Shown piece by piece: positions 36,454-48,692 of a stretch of DNA of 64,000 bases (position 1 is the first letter of the stretch; the number at the start of each line of letters is the position of its first letter). Source of the DNA: Batrachochytrium dendrobatidis JAM81 (Eukaryota; Chytridiomycota; Chytridiomycetes; Rhizophydiales); contig NW_006281102.1 in NCBI RefSeq assembly GCF_000203795.2, positions 1,292,582 to 1,356,581 of the forward strand. Direction: 5' to 3'. Under the pieces are notes generated by a model, which was given only the letters and a program-made list of their open reading frames with translations, made no database searches and was not told where the DNA came from. Made by a program: the position numbers and the translations under genes.

Positions 36454-37589
36454 ATGGCATCCTACTCTCTGCTTGTTCGCTCGCTATTGGCCGTTGTACT
36501 GCTAGTACTTGGTCTCACCCCTGTATCTGCATCCAATGCATTTTCCTTTCAGATTTCCCGATATTCCAACGAATGCTTCTTTGAACTCTTGAAGCGAAAC
36601 GATAGACTCGACTTGTCTTTTGAAGTCATGCATAGCTCTGGCTCCGATTATGATATCGATTATACGGTCTGTTTAAATCACTTTCGTATCTCCTATTCGA
36701 GTGTTGGCCAAAGTATATTTTTGAGCTTTGTATGCATTATTGGGTAGGGGTTTAGTCCAACAAGCCTAGCCCATCATTAATGCAATCAAGGAATTTGAAA
36801 CTTGGACTAGTGGGCATCTGCCCATCTATAGATCTCGCTGACACTCAACTAGCAACCAACAATCTTGACGATTCTAGATTCGGCACTAGTTCTGTCACTA
36901 ACTTTGCCACAACTTATTATTTTATAGATCAGCAACCCAGATGGTTCTCTCCTGCACTCTTTTCCTCAAGAGCGCCAAGGAAACTTGGGATTCAATGCCA
37001 TTCATGAAGGATCATATCAAATCTGTTTTAGCAATATGCGATACAACTCGGAAAAAATGATTGTATTTTCCATCACTGGTCCTGACGAACACAAGATCAT
37101 TCGTGATATGAAAAAAGACAACACCAAAGAGATAGATGGTATATCCATTTGGGTTTGATTTGAAATATGCTGGTGTATGATGAAACTGATTTTGGTTTTT
37201 ATTTTGGAGTTTAGAGGAACAAATGGACCTTTTCCGTACACTTCAGATACTGATGGACAATATCCGCTTTATGCGTGATGAGCAGTCTTTTCTTCTCAAG
37301 CGTCAAAATCGTCACCGCGAAAGCAAGTAGATCTCTTGAACATTGTATTCAGCAATCCGATTGCTAATTTAACATCAAGACGAGCAATATTTGAAACTGA
37401 TTCTAATCCTTATTTTCATACATTTTTGATTTTGCTATGATGGCGATTTGTATTGACATTACAGCTATTCAATCGACACATGGACGTGTGCTCTGGTGGT
37501 CATTTGGACAGATTGTTATGGTGCTCATTGCCTGTGGCTTTCAAGTATTATATCTGCGTCGTTTCTTTGAGACTAAACGGGTGGTCTAA
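36454..37589 (+). CDS. EMP24: p24 family cargo receptor (TMED2/Emp24 type), 218 aa
   Basis: Type I membrane protein of COPI/COPII vesicles that selects cargo between ER and Golgi. Exons: 36454-36666, 36928-37138, 37215-37322, 37465-37589; the sum is 657 nt. Signal peptide (residues 1-27); GOLD domain with the paired cysteines (NECFFELL and GSYQICFSNM); coiled coil (about 140-178); then STHGRVLWW, a transmembrane helix (IVMVLIACGFQVLYL) and the tail RRFFETKRVV, whose FF and terminal VV fit the p24-beta class. Two points on splicing: the first intron appears to use GTCTGT, and the last intron fits only with a GC donor (A|GCAAGT), because every GT choice breaks the frame into the membrane segment. 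It is divergent from muskelin. Confidence 0.92.
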
Positions 37590-37868
37590 GTTGGCAAATT
37601 TTGTAAGATGGTTGAGATTAAACAATTTAAGCTTTTAAAGCTGTCTATTTTACGTAAATGGCCAATCTTGGCTGATAGCTAAATGAATATTGGATGGGAT
37701 CACGTGGTTAATCTCACTTTGTTTAGCTGAAAACAGACTTTGATTCCTGCATCCAAGTTTTTTGTAATCCTTGCTGTTTACATAATACTCTAGCTCGATA
37801 CATTCATCTGGAGCTAGCCACGGATTCAAGATTATCCACTACGTTTACAAACCCTATTTTCTGATACA

Positions 37869-38433
37869 ATGCCTGACCAAATCAATCGCACCCGAGGCAC
37901 TTATGAAAAGGACCATAGACGCAAAAAAGTTTTTTGCAGACAGCAGCAAAAAGTTGATGGAAGATCAAAAATCATTCAACAAAATGCTCTTATCGAACCT
38001 CTCGATGAAGCCATTGCTTTGGCTACAGAGAAGGTCGTTGTAAGAAAACTGCTTACTGCTAATGGAGAAAAGCCAGTTTTGACTGAAAGGCAAAAGGCAA
38101 AGAATGCCAAAAAAATCAAACTGGTCAAGAGTGTGAGACCGGGTCGTGTTGGAAAGAACTGTACAGTGTCTATGCCTGTGCAACTTTCAAAAAAAAAAGT
38201 GAAGCAACTGCTCCAAGCCGCCAAATTTGTAAGTGGTTGCAATCTCTATTTTGAAGAGGCAAATGTAGATTAAAATGATTTTCAATGTTCATTATTCAGA
38301 GGCTGCAAGATCAAAATGCCAAAAAGGCTGCTGCTGAATCAGTAGTGGATAATTTAGCCATGGATGGTAAGTGTCTAAAGGGCTTGTTACACTCTGAACG
38401 GAAACTAACCACAAATATTTAGTTGAAATGTAA
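37869..38433 (+). CDS. Small basic protein, probable nucleolar/ribosome-biogenesis factor, 145 aa
   Basis: Exons: 37869-38228, 38300-38366, 38423-38433 (11 nt); the sum is 438 nt. The product is Lys/Arg-rich (RTRGTYEKDHRRKKVF, RQKAKNAKKIKLVK, LSKKKVKQLLQAAK) and ends in acidic AMDVEM. A block SKKKxKQL followed by a Met/Glu/Asp tail recalls the human C11orf98 and yeast Alb1 type of small nucleolar protein. That resemblance is by eye and weak. Intron phases and the clean stop in the 11-nt last exon support a real gene. Confidence 0.75.
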
Positions 38434-38497
38434 TAGGTCATTTTTGAGCAACTATTTCAACCCAATAAAAACTTTGAATAAACCCAGATTGAATGTA

Positions 38498-38857
38498 ATT
38501 ACAGTCGTATTCATGTAAAGTGAAATGCTCGATAAATGCATAAGCAGCCAGTTTCTACCAAATTTACTAAACAATAGCGTCCTGATAAAACTTACAAGTC
38601 TCTCTCTTGGTATAGGAACAACAGTTGCATCCTGAGATATGTTGAACTGGAGCGCGAACGTATCTGACGAGTTTCAATAAAAAAGTAACCAATTTTCAAC
38701 AGCGATTGCTTATTCTGGAGCAAAGAGTTATTCCAAGTGAATATGATTATAATTTGTAAAAAGTAGTGGATATTCAACCATTGTTTATTTCGAACCAAGA
38801 GGCAGTCGATGCAAAATAAATACAAGTATTCCATTCTACGTGAACATGGTTGCAAGC
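38498..38857 (+). repeat. Degenerate TIR element, copy D1
   Basis: The left end (38498-38526, GTCGTATTCATGTAAAGTGA) and the right end (38828-38857, TTCTACGTGAACATGGTTGC) form an imperfect inverted pair 360 bp apart. The interior has the family motif AACAACAGTTGCATCC followed by GCGCGAACGTATCTGA. Confidence 0.75.
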
Positions 38858-38950
38858 AAAATACTCGTTGCAGTGAGATGGCAATTTAGCAAGATTCATT
38901 TAGAACTTCAGTGCATGGAATACATTCTACGATTCAAAAGCGAAAACTCA

Positions 38951-40996
38951 TCAGATGAGAACAAACATGGTTGATGCCACAGCAGCAAGAGACAGTGCGA
39001 CAAAGGAACCAATGCTTTGAGCAGAGGAGAGGACAGGATCCTGGTTAACCGAGTTGGGGAAACTCTCGGCTGGCTTGGATTGTGGGAGACCAACGGGAGT
39101 TGATACAGGCAAGGGCTGTTCACCTCCTGAAGCAGGGGCTGGAGTCTGGGGATCAGAAGCAGGAGCTGGAGTCTGAGGATCAGAAGCAGGAGGTGCGGTG
39201 GCTGGAGTCTGAGGAGCACTGGGTTGAGGTGCCTGTGGAGCAGGGGCTGGAAGCTGGGGTGTTTGGTTAATGTGCTCTTGTTGGTATTTGATGATTACAT
39301 TGACATTGACATTAACCTGATATTTGCCAGCATTGGGATCGTATTGAGTGACCTTGGACAAGTCCATGGAGCAATCTTGGCCGGCAAAGCCAGTCTTGCA
39401 GGCACAACCAACGTTGGAGCAGACACCGTTTCCAGAGCAGTTATTGAGACAGGTGCGGTTACCAAATCCACAATCCTCTTGAACCTTTTTACCTTGCTCG
39501 ACAATAACAGGAGTGGGTCCATTCTCCATATACACGGAGAGTGCGGCACAACGAGCGAGATAAGCGCGCTTGCTACCTTCAATAAAGATGTAAGATCCAG
39601 TAGATTGGGCATCTTTAATACAAGACTGAACAAAGAAGTCGACGGGAATGATGGTGTTGCAAGATGGAACGTTGAACATGTCTCGGCAGTGCTTCTCGAT
39701 TTCCTGATCGAACACGGGTGGTGGAGCAGGAACAGTGGCTTGTGGAGGAGGAGCAGATGTGGCTTGTGGAGAGGGAGCAGCAGATGTGGCAGTGGATCCG
39801 GGAAGAGAGGTTGAAGAAAGAACAATGGTTGAAGCAGCTGCGGTTGAGGCGGCTGCAGTAGAAGCAGGTGCAGTAGAAGCAGCTGCAGTTGATGCGGGTG
39901 CAGGAGGAGGTGGTGGTGGAACATAGACGGGCAAGGTAGGAGGCACGGAGGGAGCTGGTGGTGCAGGAACAGGTTTGGGAATAGTAGGGAGCTTGCAGAT
40001 CTTTCCTGGTGTGTTCACGGGAGGAGTAGAGCCTTTGTAGTTGCCCTCAAACAGACTGTCACCGCTCTTTACCACCCAAGAATCCACAAAGCCGCTGACA
40101 TCCTGTGTTGAAGTTGGGTTGCCAATCTTGCCGCTCGAGTAAATCAGACCCTTTTTGGTTTGAGAAGACAAGACGTTGCAAAGACCACCGATTTTGCTGT
40201 ATCTGCCAGCCAAGTTGATGGTAATGTCAATGTTGTTGAAACCTCTATCGAGATTGCTGACGGCGGAGATGGATGAACCGCAAGGAGTGTTGATTTTGTG
40301 GACACCAGATCCGGTTGGAGGAGGAATATACACAACACCGTTGGTGTTGGGGGTAACCTGTTGCACAGTGTATTGGCTGGGATCCTTCTTTTGACGTACA
40401 TCAAGAACCATAAGAGTCGAGCCGTATCGGATAGCAATGGCAGCAGTGCACGATACATTAGGACCACAAGAATGAGTAATAACTTGAATCTCGAAATCGT
40501 CGGATTTCAAAAGGTAGTAATGTCCAATAACTTGGCTCGAAAAAGTAAGCGAGTCAAATGTCTGGTAATGGGGATCGCCGATACTAGTGCAAGTTCCACC
40601 AGCTGCGGGTTTGCGATCACACCCATACTCAACCTTGGGGATCTCGGTAGTCTGACCCTCTTGGACCATATGGGCATTGATGCTTGAAGCAATATCAGCA
40701 ATGCCACCTGCTCCCATGTACGAGCCAAACACGGGGACAGCAGTTGCATTGATCGTCTGGAGTATATCCCAGTTTTCGGGGGTGAAAACCAAAATACAAT
40801 CAGAGAAATAAATGGAAGTGTGCTCCAAGTAGATAGTCACTGGGGAAGTGGGCTTTTCGTTGAGTTTGCAGCCAAACCCTTTGCCAGCGCTGGTATCATC
40901 GATAATAAACTTGGCAGGGTTGAAATCAAGCGAAAGTGCTGTGGCAGAGCCAATCACAGCCGAGCAGATAAGAGCAAAAAGGGAGCGAACATACAT
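38951..40996 (-). CDS. Secreted, probably GPI-anchored surface protein with VWD, C8-like and EGF-like domains, 681 aa
   Basis: The ATG at 40996 gives a clean signal peptide (MYVRSLFALICSAVIGSATA). Residues 20-130 contain a bacterial/fungal adhesin-like motif (VFTPENWDILQTINATAV). A von Willebrand type D domain follows (about 134-310, starting CTSIGDPHYQTFD). A Pro/Ala/Ser/Thr stalk (325-430) leads to a cysteine domain resembling C8 (about 435-500, HCRDMFNVPSCN, SCIKDAQSTG). Next is one EGF-like module (about 507-540, CSGNGVCSNVGCACKTGFAG), a second Pro/Gln/Ala stalk with tandem ASDPQTPAP units, and a hydrophobic C-terminus (SFVALSLAAVASTMFVLI) typical of GPI attachment. The order VWD-C8-EGF resembles animal mucin and vWF assemblies. 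A role in adhesion or the wall is inferred. Single exon; a TATA-like box lies 137 bp upstream. Confidence 0.85.
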   Translation of the reverse strand: MYVRSLFALICSAVIGSATALSLDFNPAKFIIDDTSAGKGFGCKLNEKPTSPVTIYLEHTSIYFSDCILVFTPENWDILQTINATAVPVFGSYMGAGGIADIASSINAHMVQEGQTTEIPKVEYGCDRKPAAGGTCTSIGDPHYQTFDSLTFSSQVIGHYYLLKSDDFEIQVITHSCGPNVSCTAAIAIRYGSTLMVLDVRQKKDPSQYTVQQVTPNTNGVVYIPPPTGSGVHKINTPCGSSISAVSNLDRGFNNIDITINLAGRYSKIGGLCNVLSSQTKKGLIYSSGKIGNPTSTQDVSGFVDSWVVKSGDSLFEGNYKGSTPPVNTPGKICKLPTIPKPVPAPPAPSVPPTLPVYVPPPPPPAPASTAAASTAPASTAAASTAAASTIVLSSTSLPGSTATSAAPSPQATSAPPPQATVPAPPPVFDQEIEKHCRDMFNVPSCNTIIPVDFFVQSCIKDAQSTGSYIFIEGSKRAYLARCAALSVYMENGPTPVIVEQGKKVQEDCGFGNRTCLNNCSGNGVCSNVGCACKTGFAGQDCSMDLSKVTQYDPNAGKYQVNVNVNVIIKYQQEHINQTPQLPAPAPQAPQPSAPQTPATAPPASDPQTPAPASDPQTPAPASGGEQPLPVSTPVGLPQSKPAESFPNSVNQDPVLSSAQSIGSFVALSLAAVASTMFVLI

Positions 40997-41126
40997 TTTC
41001 TTGACAGTATTCAAGGGAGAAATGGACAGCTAAAGTTTACAACAAGTAACCAGTATGGCTTGAACGTAGAAGTAGATAGATACAAGAGAAAGTTTTTGAG
41101 TTGAAAACGGTACGAGCCTGTCGGAT

Positions 41127-41133
41127 TTTATAA
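41127..41133 (-). promoter_or_regulatory. TATA-like box of the VWD surface protein gene
   Basis: TATAAAA on the minus strand, about 137 bp upstream of the ATG at 40996, in otherwise GC-richer sequence. Confidence 0.45.
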
Positions 41134-41762
41134 CCGCAGCAAGTGGCTTTGTTTCTATTTTGGGAATACTAGTGGTGGCGATCAACTCATCAACACTGCT
41201 ACTGTCTCGTTGAGTAACAGCCAAAGCGCGAAATGTGGCAACTCCAATCAAACGAGTTTGCACGCGACTTGATTTGAATGGGACAACAAAATTATTATTT
41301 CAAAAACACTAGCGAAATTGCCAATTGCTTGTAAATGCGGATGGGCCACAGTTGCGCACCGCCACCATCAAGCTATTAATCAAATATGGCTTTACAAGAA
41401 AAACCGTGCAACGAACAATCATGCAACCATCATGAGTTTGCCAAATGTAGAGGCACCCAAACAATACAAACTGGAAATAGCAGGGTTGACTTGAAATTAC
41501 TTGCGTGTATTGGCGTTTGTTTGGAACATAGTGATTAGAAGCAAGCGTGGTTGGAACTATTGCTGTAACGGATTAATTTTCATTGGCAATATGTTTGAAT
41601 AAACCGAAGATCCAAACTATAGTATGCCAAGCCAAAGTGGCGTATCATTACGCATCATATATTTTGCCTGCCAAACATAGCACGGGTGCATCAATCAAGC
41701 TCAAAAATACGTGCCGTCATGGCTTACAATATCTAAAGCACAACCGTGAATGCAATTCGATC

Positions 41763-42398
41763 TTGCAGTTGCATTTACGTAAATGAAATACTAAGGATAT
41801 CAAAGTGCATAGTAAACCAATCTCATGAAATAATTGATGCCAGATTTATTGGACTCTATAGTTTACCAATCTCTTGTGTGTTCACTTTATATCAAACAGC
41901 TGAATGAATGTTCACATTACAATTCCAGTCAATCCCATAATTGTTCCATCTCTAACTCTCCCTTTCTAAAATCTGGGTACTATGATATTGGATGAATGAC
42001 ACGGAAACAACTGTTGCATTCCTAGTACGTGCAATCATTGCTAAACTAGAACGCGAATGTATCCGAGATTTAGAATACAACAAAGTGCAATTCACCTCGG
42101 AATATCAAAACAGTTGAACCCAATACCCGAATTGAAATGGATGTGTTGTTTCAAATTTGTTGATCGTACAATGCATGGCCATGTCAAAAGTAGAGGATGA
42201 ACACATTTCAGTTTAAAGCTATAGCTTGATGACATCATATGATGCACGTTGCGTTTATTGAATTGAGAACTCTATTCAAGCAGTCAGTTTTTAGCAGAAA
42301 AGTAATGGATATTCAGCTATTGTTTATTCCAAAGTAAATAGAAGTAGCCATTGCAGGATAAATACAAGTGTTTTATTTTATGTGGGTATGGTTGTAGA
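41763..42398 (+). repeat. Degenerate TIR element, copy D2
   Basis: The left end (41763-41791, CAGTTGCATTTACGTAAATG) and right end (42369-42398, ATTTTATGTGGGTATGGTTG) are inverted and 636 bp apart. The interior holds AACAACTGTTGCATTCC and GAACGCGAATGTATCCGAGA, closely matched in D1 and D3. It lies between the VWD gene and FAM72. Confidence 0.75.
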
Positions 42399-43247
42399 AT
42401 ATCAACATTTGTATATGTATTGGAGGATTTCAAACATACGTTTCAGATACAATACGCTGTCCTTACAGTACGTGAAATCAATCAAATAAATTTTTACAAA
42501 ACAACAATGAATCGTAGACTGCTTGGATCACTACAAGCAGTTTAATATAACGGCACCACTATGTTGTGTCAGATCTATCTTCAATACAGTGACTGAAAAA
42601 ACCCAAGATCATTTGCTTTGATCCTTCATTTTTGTAACTTGCCACACGGCAATCATTTGAGCTGGACTGCTAGATCAATATTTAAAAAGCAAGTGTTTCA
42701 GCGAGATTAAAAGAAACGATTGAGCGATCGTTTATGTTTATTAGAGCGGTATTGGTGACTATTAGAGTTTGGCACTACCCATTCAAAATATCAAGCCTGT
42801 CTGCTACAACATGTTTCTATCAACATTCAATTACACAAATATCGAGTGTCCAGCTCATTTCCTAGTTGTCTGTCTATTCATTACGTTCAGTCTAGTGTGG
42901 CGGATTATGGTGCATGAATAGCCGCCTCAATGTCACATGGTGCCATTGGTCCAACATGTGCTTGGTACTTAAATAAACCAATTCTTGCATCGAGGCGGCA
43001 CAATAACTTCCAACACATGTCGAACCGCTAATATTGAGATGATCACCAGTTACGTCGTTGTCACAACCCTGAACAAACGGACTCGGAGTTGGTGGTTAAC
43101 AAAGTAGCGTGACATGAGAATTGTACCAACTAAAAAATTATAGTTGTCCAACTCTGATCAAGCATCGATATAATACAATTGCAATACATTCAAGATTACA
43201 CAACTATAGCTTTACAAATCAAGCTCTGTAGAGCCGAGTTTATTACT
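42399..43247. other. Spacer between repeat D2 and FAM72
   Basis: About 850 bp of AT-rich DNA with only short frames and no recognised gene or RNA. Confidence 0.5.
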
Positions 43248-44484
<1,237 letters not shown>

Positions 44485-44843
44485 TTAAACTCGGGCCTAA
44501 ACGTGATTGATTATAAAGCCATGGCCATTATATGGTTTGGCCAAACTTTATTGATAGTGTCAATTTTATTTCAGTTTCCATAACAAACGAGTTTATAGTA
44601 ATTCACAGAGGCATCGATTTTCAAAACTGTGCCGCCATTGATCTCTATAAAGTTTGCTATATCAAAATAAATTTAGCATTTGTCTGAACTTGTCCGAATC
44701 CACAACTACAATCAAGTTTAGTTGGCTAATCCAATTTTCAGTACTACTGTATACGTTGCTTGCAATCACTAGACAATTCAGTTTATTTGAATTTCTACTT
44801 TAACATGATGCACCCTATTGATAAGCAAGTCATGTTTTTAATT

Positions 44844-45357
44844 TCTACAGTTGTTTAGTCATTCATGTAAATGGACACGATAGATGTGCTAAAATATAAA
44901 ATAAACAGCCAATTTCATGAAATGATGAGGGTCAATTTACTAAACAATACTGTGTCATGAACTGTCTGACAAACTCATTGGTTTTTTGATGACTGAAATA
45001 AAAACGAACGTTGCACTCATGAAGATGCGATCTTTGTTTTCTTGAACTAAGCGCGAATGTATCCGAGACTTTAGAATACAGCAGGGTGTTTACAGTTTGG
45101 CGACATTAGTAGTGAATATTGTTTCAATATGTCGATCGTACGGTGTATGGTTGTGCTAAAGTGAAGAAAGAAACCATTTCAATTCAACACTACAGTTTGA
45201 TTGCAAGCATCATATGATGAACGCTGTGTTTATTGAATTGAAAATTATATTGAAGTAGTCAATCTCTAGTAGGAATGTATAACAAACGTTTAGCCATTTT
45301 TCAAGGGAAAAGAAGCTTTGATTACAAGTTCCATTGTATATGAATCGACTGTAAAGA
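44844..45357 (+). repeat. Degenerate TIR element, copy D3
   Basis: The eroded left end (44844-44875, TCATTCATGTAAATGGA) and right end (45328-45357, CATTGTATATGAATCGACTG) are inverted and 514 bp apart. The interior GCGCGAATGTATCCGAGA and TTTAGAATACA match copy D2. Confidence 0.65.
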
Positions 45358-45559
45358 GTTGTGAGATTGCAATAGAATTATGGAATAGTAGATATCAGAC
45401 AGAATGAAACACTATTTAATTTATACCAAAAATTCAATTTAAATTGGGTAATAAACTGTATTTTATTGCAGGTTCATAACACATTGGCCAAGTAATGCAA
45501 TGCTACAGCCATCGATTGTATTCCTCAATCCAACCTACACAATCACGTGCTTTACTTGC

Positions 45560-46190
45560 ATATTTTACCATCGCACTCATAGAATAGAGCTTACATTGAT
45601 CTCTTATATTTTGCTTTGGAGTAAACGATAGTTGAGTATTCGTTGCGATTTCCTACTATGAATTGACTGCTTCTTCAGTAGACACTACGCCCATCATATA
45701 ATGCTCACAAATCAAATTATAGTTTTGGTCTAAAATGATCTTTTCTGAGCCTGCCTTTTTCCTCTTTTGGTATGGTCATGTATTATACGATCATCAACTT
45801 TGAACCCAGACTCATTCCTGGTATTGCAAAACTCTACAAACTCCTCTACTGTATCCTAAAATCCCAAATACGGTTATGTTCTAGTTCAGCAATGATTGCA
45901 CGTATCAGGAATGCAACATTACTTTCATGCCGATCACCCAATACCATAATGCTTGGTTTGGATGAAAGGAGAGTTGTGGATTGAACAAGTGTGGGATGTA
46001 CTGAAACTGCAATGTGAGCATTCGTTTAGTTTCCTATACAAAAATAGGCATGAAGCGAGACCAGCAAACTAAAGTTCAAAAAACAATGTTGCTCAGTAAA
46101 TTTGGTGTGGATTGTTCATAATCCAGGCTGTTTATCATGTATTTTGACACTTGTCTAGTGTTCCAGTTTATGTGATTATGGTTGTAAATG
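45560..46190 (-). repeat. Degenerate TIR element, copy B
   Basis: The right end (46160-46190, TTTATGTGATTATGGTTG) fits the family. The interior matches copy A along its length, for example GATGAAAGGAGAGTTGTGGA against ATGAAGGGAGAGTTGGAGA. The left inverted repeat is hard to place, so the left limit is approximate. Confidence 0.65.
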
Positions 46191-46467
46191 CCAATTTGGT
46201 ATTCACATTGAGCACATCACTGAACTCCAGGCACCGATACGCTATTGGGCCAAGTGTCTATCAATGTGTTCAATAGCTGCATATCACAGATTAACTTACT
46301 TGAAACTGCATCACTGTTGAAATTTCTGAAAACTAGAACACTGCTCATCAATTCACTTGTTACCAAGTCTAGTGGTAACTAGACCCAAAGCAGCAGAGAC
46401 TATTAGAAATCTGCATATTATTCCAGCTATATTCTCTGCATTGAATACAGTAGCTTCCCCTAGATAT

Positions 46468-48438
46468 ATGGCTTCATTTTCATACAACTGCTACAGTGCA
46501 ATGTTTTATATCCACAACATAGAAAACCGTAATTTGGCCTGGACAGTTTGTTCCACCTGCAATAGCCATCTTAAACAAAGCCTGCCGAGAAAATTCTTTA
46601 AATCACATTTCATTCATTTACCACTTCGGCAACTACACTTTTCTGCTCGAACTGAAGCTCATTCATCGGGGAAAAGAAAAAATGCATCAACTTTGAACAG
46701 TAAAACGGATCAAACCAAGTCAAAAAAGAGGAGCCATATTGCTCCTGTCGAATCCAACTCTTTGCCCAGCCTATCTACTACTTTGGAAGTTGATCAAGTA
46801 CAAAAGGAAATAACCCATTTTCCCATCAGTGACTATTTGAAGATCAGGCTGAAGCTATTAAATGACACTTGCAAGATATCTGAGATCAAACAGACGATTG
46901 GTAGAACATCTAAACGAGTCATGAATCATGCGTTGAAAAAGGACTACCACATCAACAAGCATACTTTTATGTTTACCATTCAAGAGGAAATTGAAATTAT
47001 CGAGTACATGCTACGTAGTGGAGTTATTCGCATATCAAAAAGCCTGATCAAGAGTCTCAGATATCCGCCGCATCGTATACACTATTTTTGGGATAATTTT
47101 ATCATACCAGCTCTCTATACTGACCAGGCTAATTGTAAAAAGGCAAATATGCCTGCTACTGCAATAACGTTGCGTGCCTTATTACAGCGTCGGTTGTCTG
47201 CACTGTGTGCGATCGATAAATTCATGAAAGCGAATCCATCTCAAAAAGTGTTTGACACTTTGAAGCTCCCTCAAAATATAGCGCAGTATCCCATCATTCG
47301 TGTTGGCAGACTGGGGAGTCATTTATATACTGCGCATTTCAGAATGCCTTGGACACTTGAGCAAGATACAATTCTTTTGAAATGCGTTGCAGATTTTGGG
47401 CCCTGCTATCGATTTTTCTTGGCCGATCTTCCTGGCCAATCAAGACTACGCATCAGAAAAAGACACATGTATCTCGTAGCAAGATCCAAAAATGCAAAAC
47501 TAAAGAAATGGACAGAAAAAGACCATGAGCGTCTTATCAGCCTCGTTCATGATACTCCTGAAACAAACTACTCATGGAAATCTATGTGTCACAATTTTCC
47601 TGGAATGTCTTCAGAAGTGATTCGTAAAAAAGCTCTCAAGCTGGTTTTCCCCATAAAAACACTAAAACCAGACGACATAAAAGTAATTTCTGATGGGGTT
47701 GCAAATCATGGACGAGCCTATTTCAATTTCAACCTTTATCTGGACCTTCCTGGGGTTCGAATGAAGAAGGCTTTACTGGTATGGACTTTAAAAGAGCCGC
47801 ACAATCATCCAAATGCCCTATGGTCTTCAGAAGATGATAAAGTCTTAATGAGTGTATTTACCAAGTACAGCAGTCTAGACGATTTTAAACCAGTAAGCTT
47901 GATTAGCCTGCGCAGAGAATACTTTCCTTTTCGATATACCTTTGAACTTGCTGCTAGACTATACAGATTGATAAACCGCAACTCGGAAATACCAGATCTA
48001 AAGTTGTTGGCATCTCATAGAGACTGGAGTGCACAGTATCTTCTAAACAGCAATGAGCTAATGAACTCGAAAAATTTACCTTGGATCAACGAGGCGTTGA
48101 TTCATTCCATGGGAATGGATCAAGAGACAGCCGAGCTTAGAGACACTATAGTTCCCAAAGGACACACTTTGCTTGCAAAGATCAATGCTAATATGTATAG
48201 AAATGGCATAATGTCCAAGATCCGGTCTGTTCCTATGGCCAAGGAAATCATGTTGAAATCCAAAGATAAAGCGTGGACCAAAGAGGACGATTGCTTAATG
48301 ATGGACCATGTGCCAAAAATGATATCAAAACATGGATATGTTGACTGGGCCGTTGTGTCTAAACTGTTTCCCGCAAGCAGTTTGAGCAGTTGTCGCCAGA
48401 GATGGCATTATCTTGAAGCAAAAAATAAAGCCAAATAG
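46468..48438 (+). CDS. Myb/SANT-repeat protein with a possible mitochondrial presequence, 656 aa
   Basis: Four Myb-like helix-turn-helix repeats can be read by their spaced tryptophans: MPWTLEQDTILLKCVADFG (near residue 292), KKWTEKDHERLISLV (near 345), ALWSSEDDKVLMSVF (near 450) and KAWTKEDDCLMMDHV (near 601), the last ending SSCRQRWHYLEA. They suggest DNA binding. The first ATG in frame is at 46468; the frame is open upstream to 46357 but has no ATG there, so a missed 5' exon is possible. The first 75 residues are low in acidic residues and basic, ending RKFFKSHFIHLPLRQLHFSA, which resembles a cleavable mitochondrial targeting sequence. I do not recognise an orthologue. It could be a nuclear factor or a mitochondrial DNA-binding protein. 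Confidence 0.8.
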   Translation: MASFSYNCYSAMFYIHNIENRNLAWTVCSTCNSHLKQSLPRKFFKSHFIHLPLRQLHFSARTEAHSSGKRKNASTLNSKTDQTKSKKRSHIAPVESNSLPSLSTTLEVDQVQKEITHFPISDYLKIRLKLLNDTCKISEIKQTIGRTSKRVMNHALKKDYHINKHTFMFTIQEEIEIIEYMLRSGVIRISKSLIKSLRYPPHRIHYFWDNFIIPALYTDQANCKKANMPATAITLRALLQRRLSALCAIDKFMKANPSQKVFDTLKLPQNIAQYPIIRVGRLGSHLYTAHFRMPWTLEQDTILLKCVADFGPCYRFFLADLPGQSRLRIRKRHMYLVARSKNAKLKKWTEKDHERLISLVHDTPETNYSWKSMCHNFPGMSSEVIRKKALKLVFPIKTLKPDDIKVISDGVANHGRAYFNFNLYLDLPGVRMKKALLVWTLKEPHNHPNALWSSEDDKVLMSVFTKYSSLDDFKPVSLISLRREYFPFRYTFELAARLYRLINRNSEIPDLKLLASHRDWSAQYLLNSNELMNSKNLPWINEALIHSMGMDQETAELRDTIVPKGHTLLAKINANMYRNGIMSKIRSVPMAKEIMLKSKDKAWTKEDDCLMMDHVPKMISKHGYVDWAVVSKLFPASSLSSCRQRWHYLEAKNKAK

Positions 48439-48692
48439 TCTTGTAGATTGAGTTGTAGACTAGCATTCGGATTTCCGAAACTAAATCCAGAATGGGCCGT
48501 AACAAGGCACTGAACGATACCAGCCTTTTTTTGATTATTTTTCTTTATCCACGTGACTCAATAAAAGCTTATACAATCTCAATCGCCCTAACTGCAATGC
48601 AGCTGCTCAGCACAAAGCCATCTCAGCTATGCTCAAGTAAAAGCCTTTAAATTGTGTTTTCCTTCTCCGCAAGTAACAATCATACTCGAGTC

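Noticed and set aside
39224..39924. Long frames on both strands across the VWD gene stalk
   Set aside because: They are shadows produced by the repetitive Pro/Ala/Ser codons of the real minus-strand gene.
45772..45984. 70-codon frame in the spacer before the Myb gene
   Set aside because: It lies wholly inside TIR element copy B and is not conserved in the other copies.
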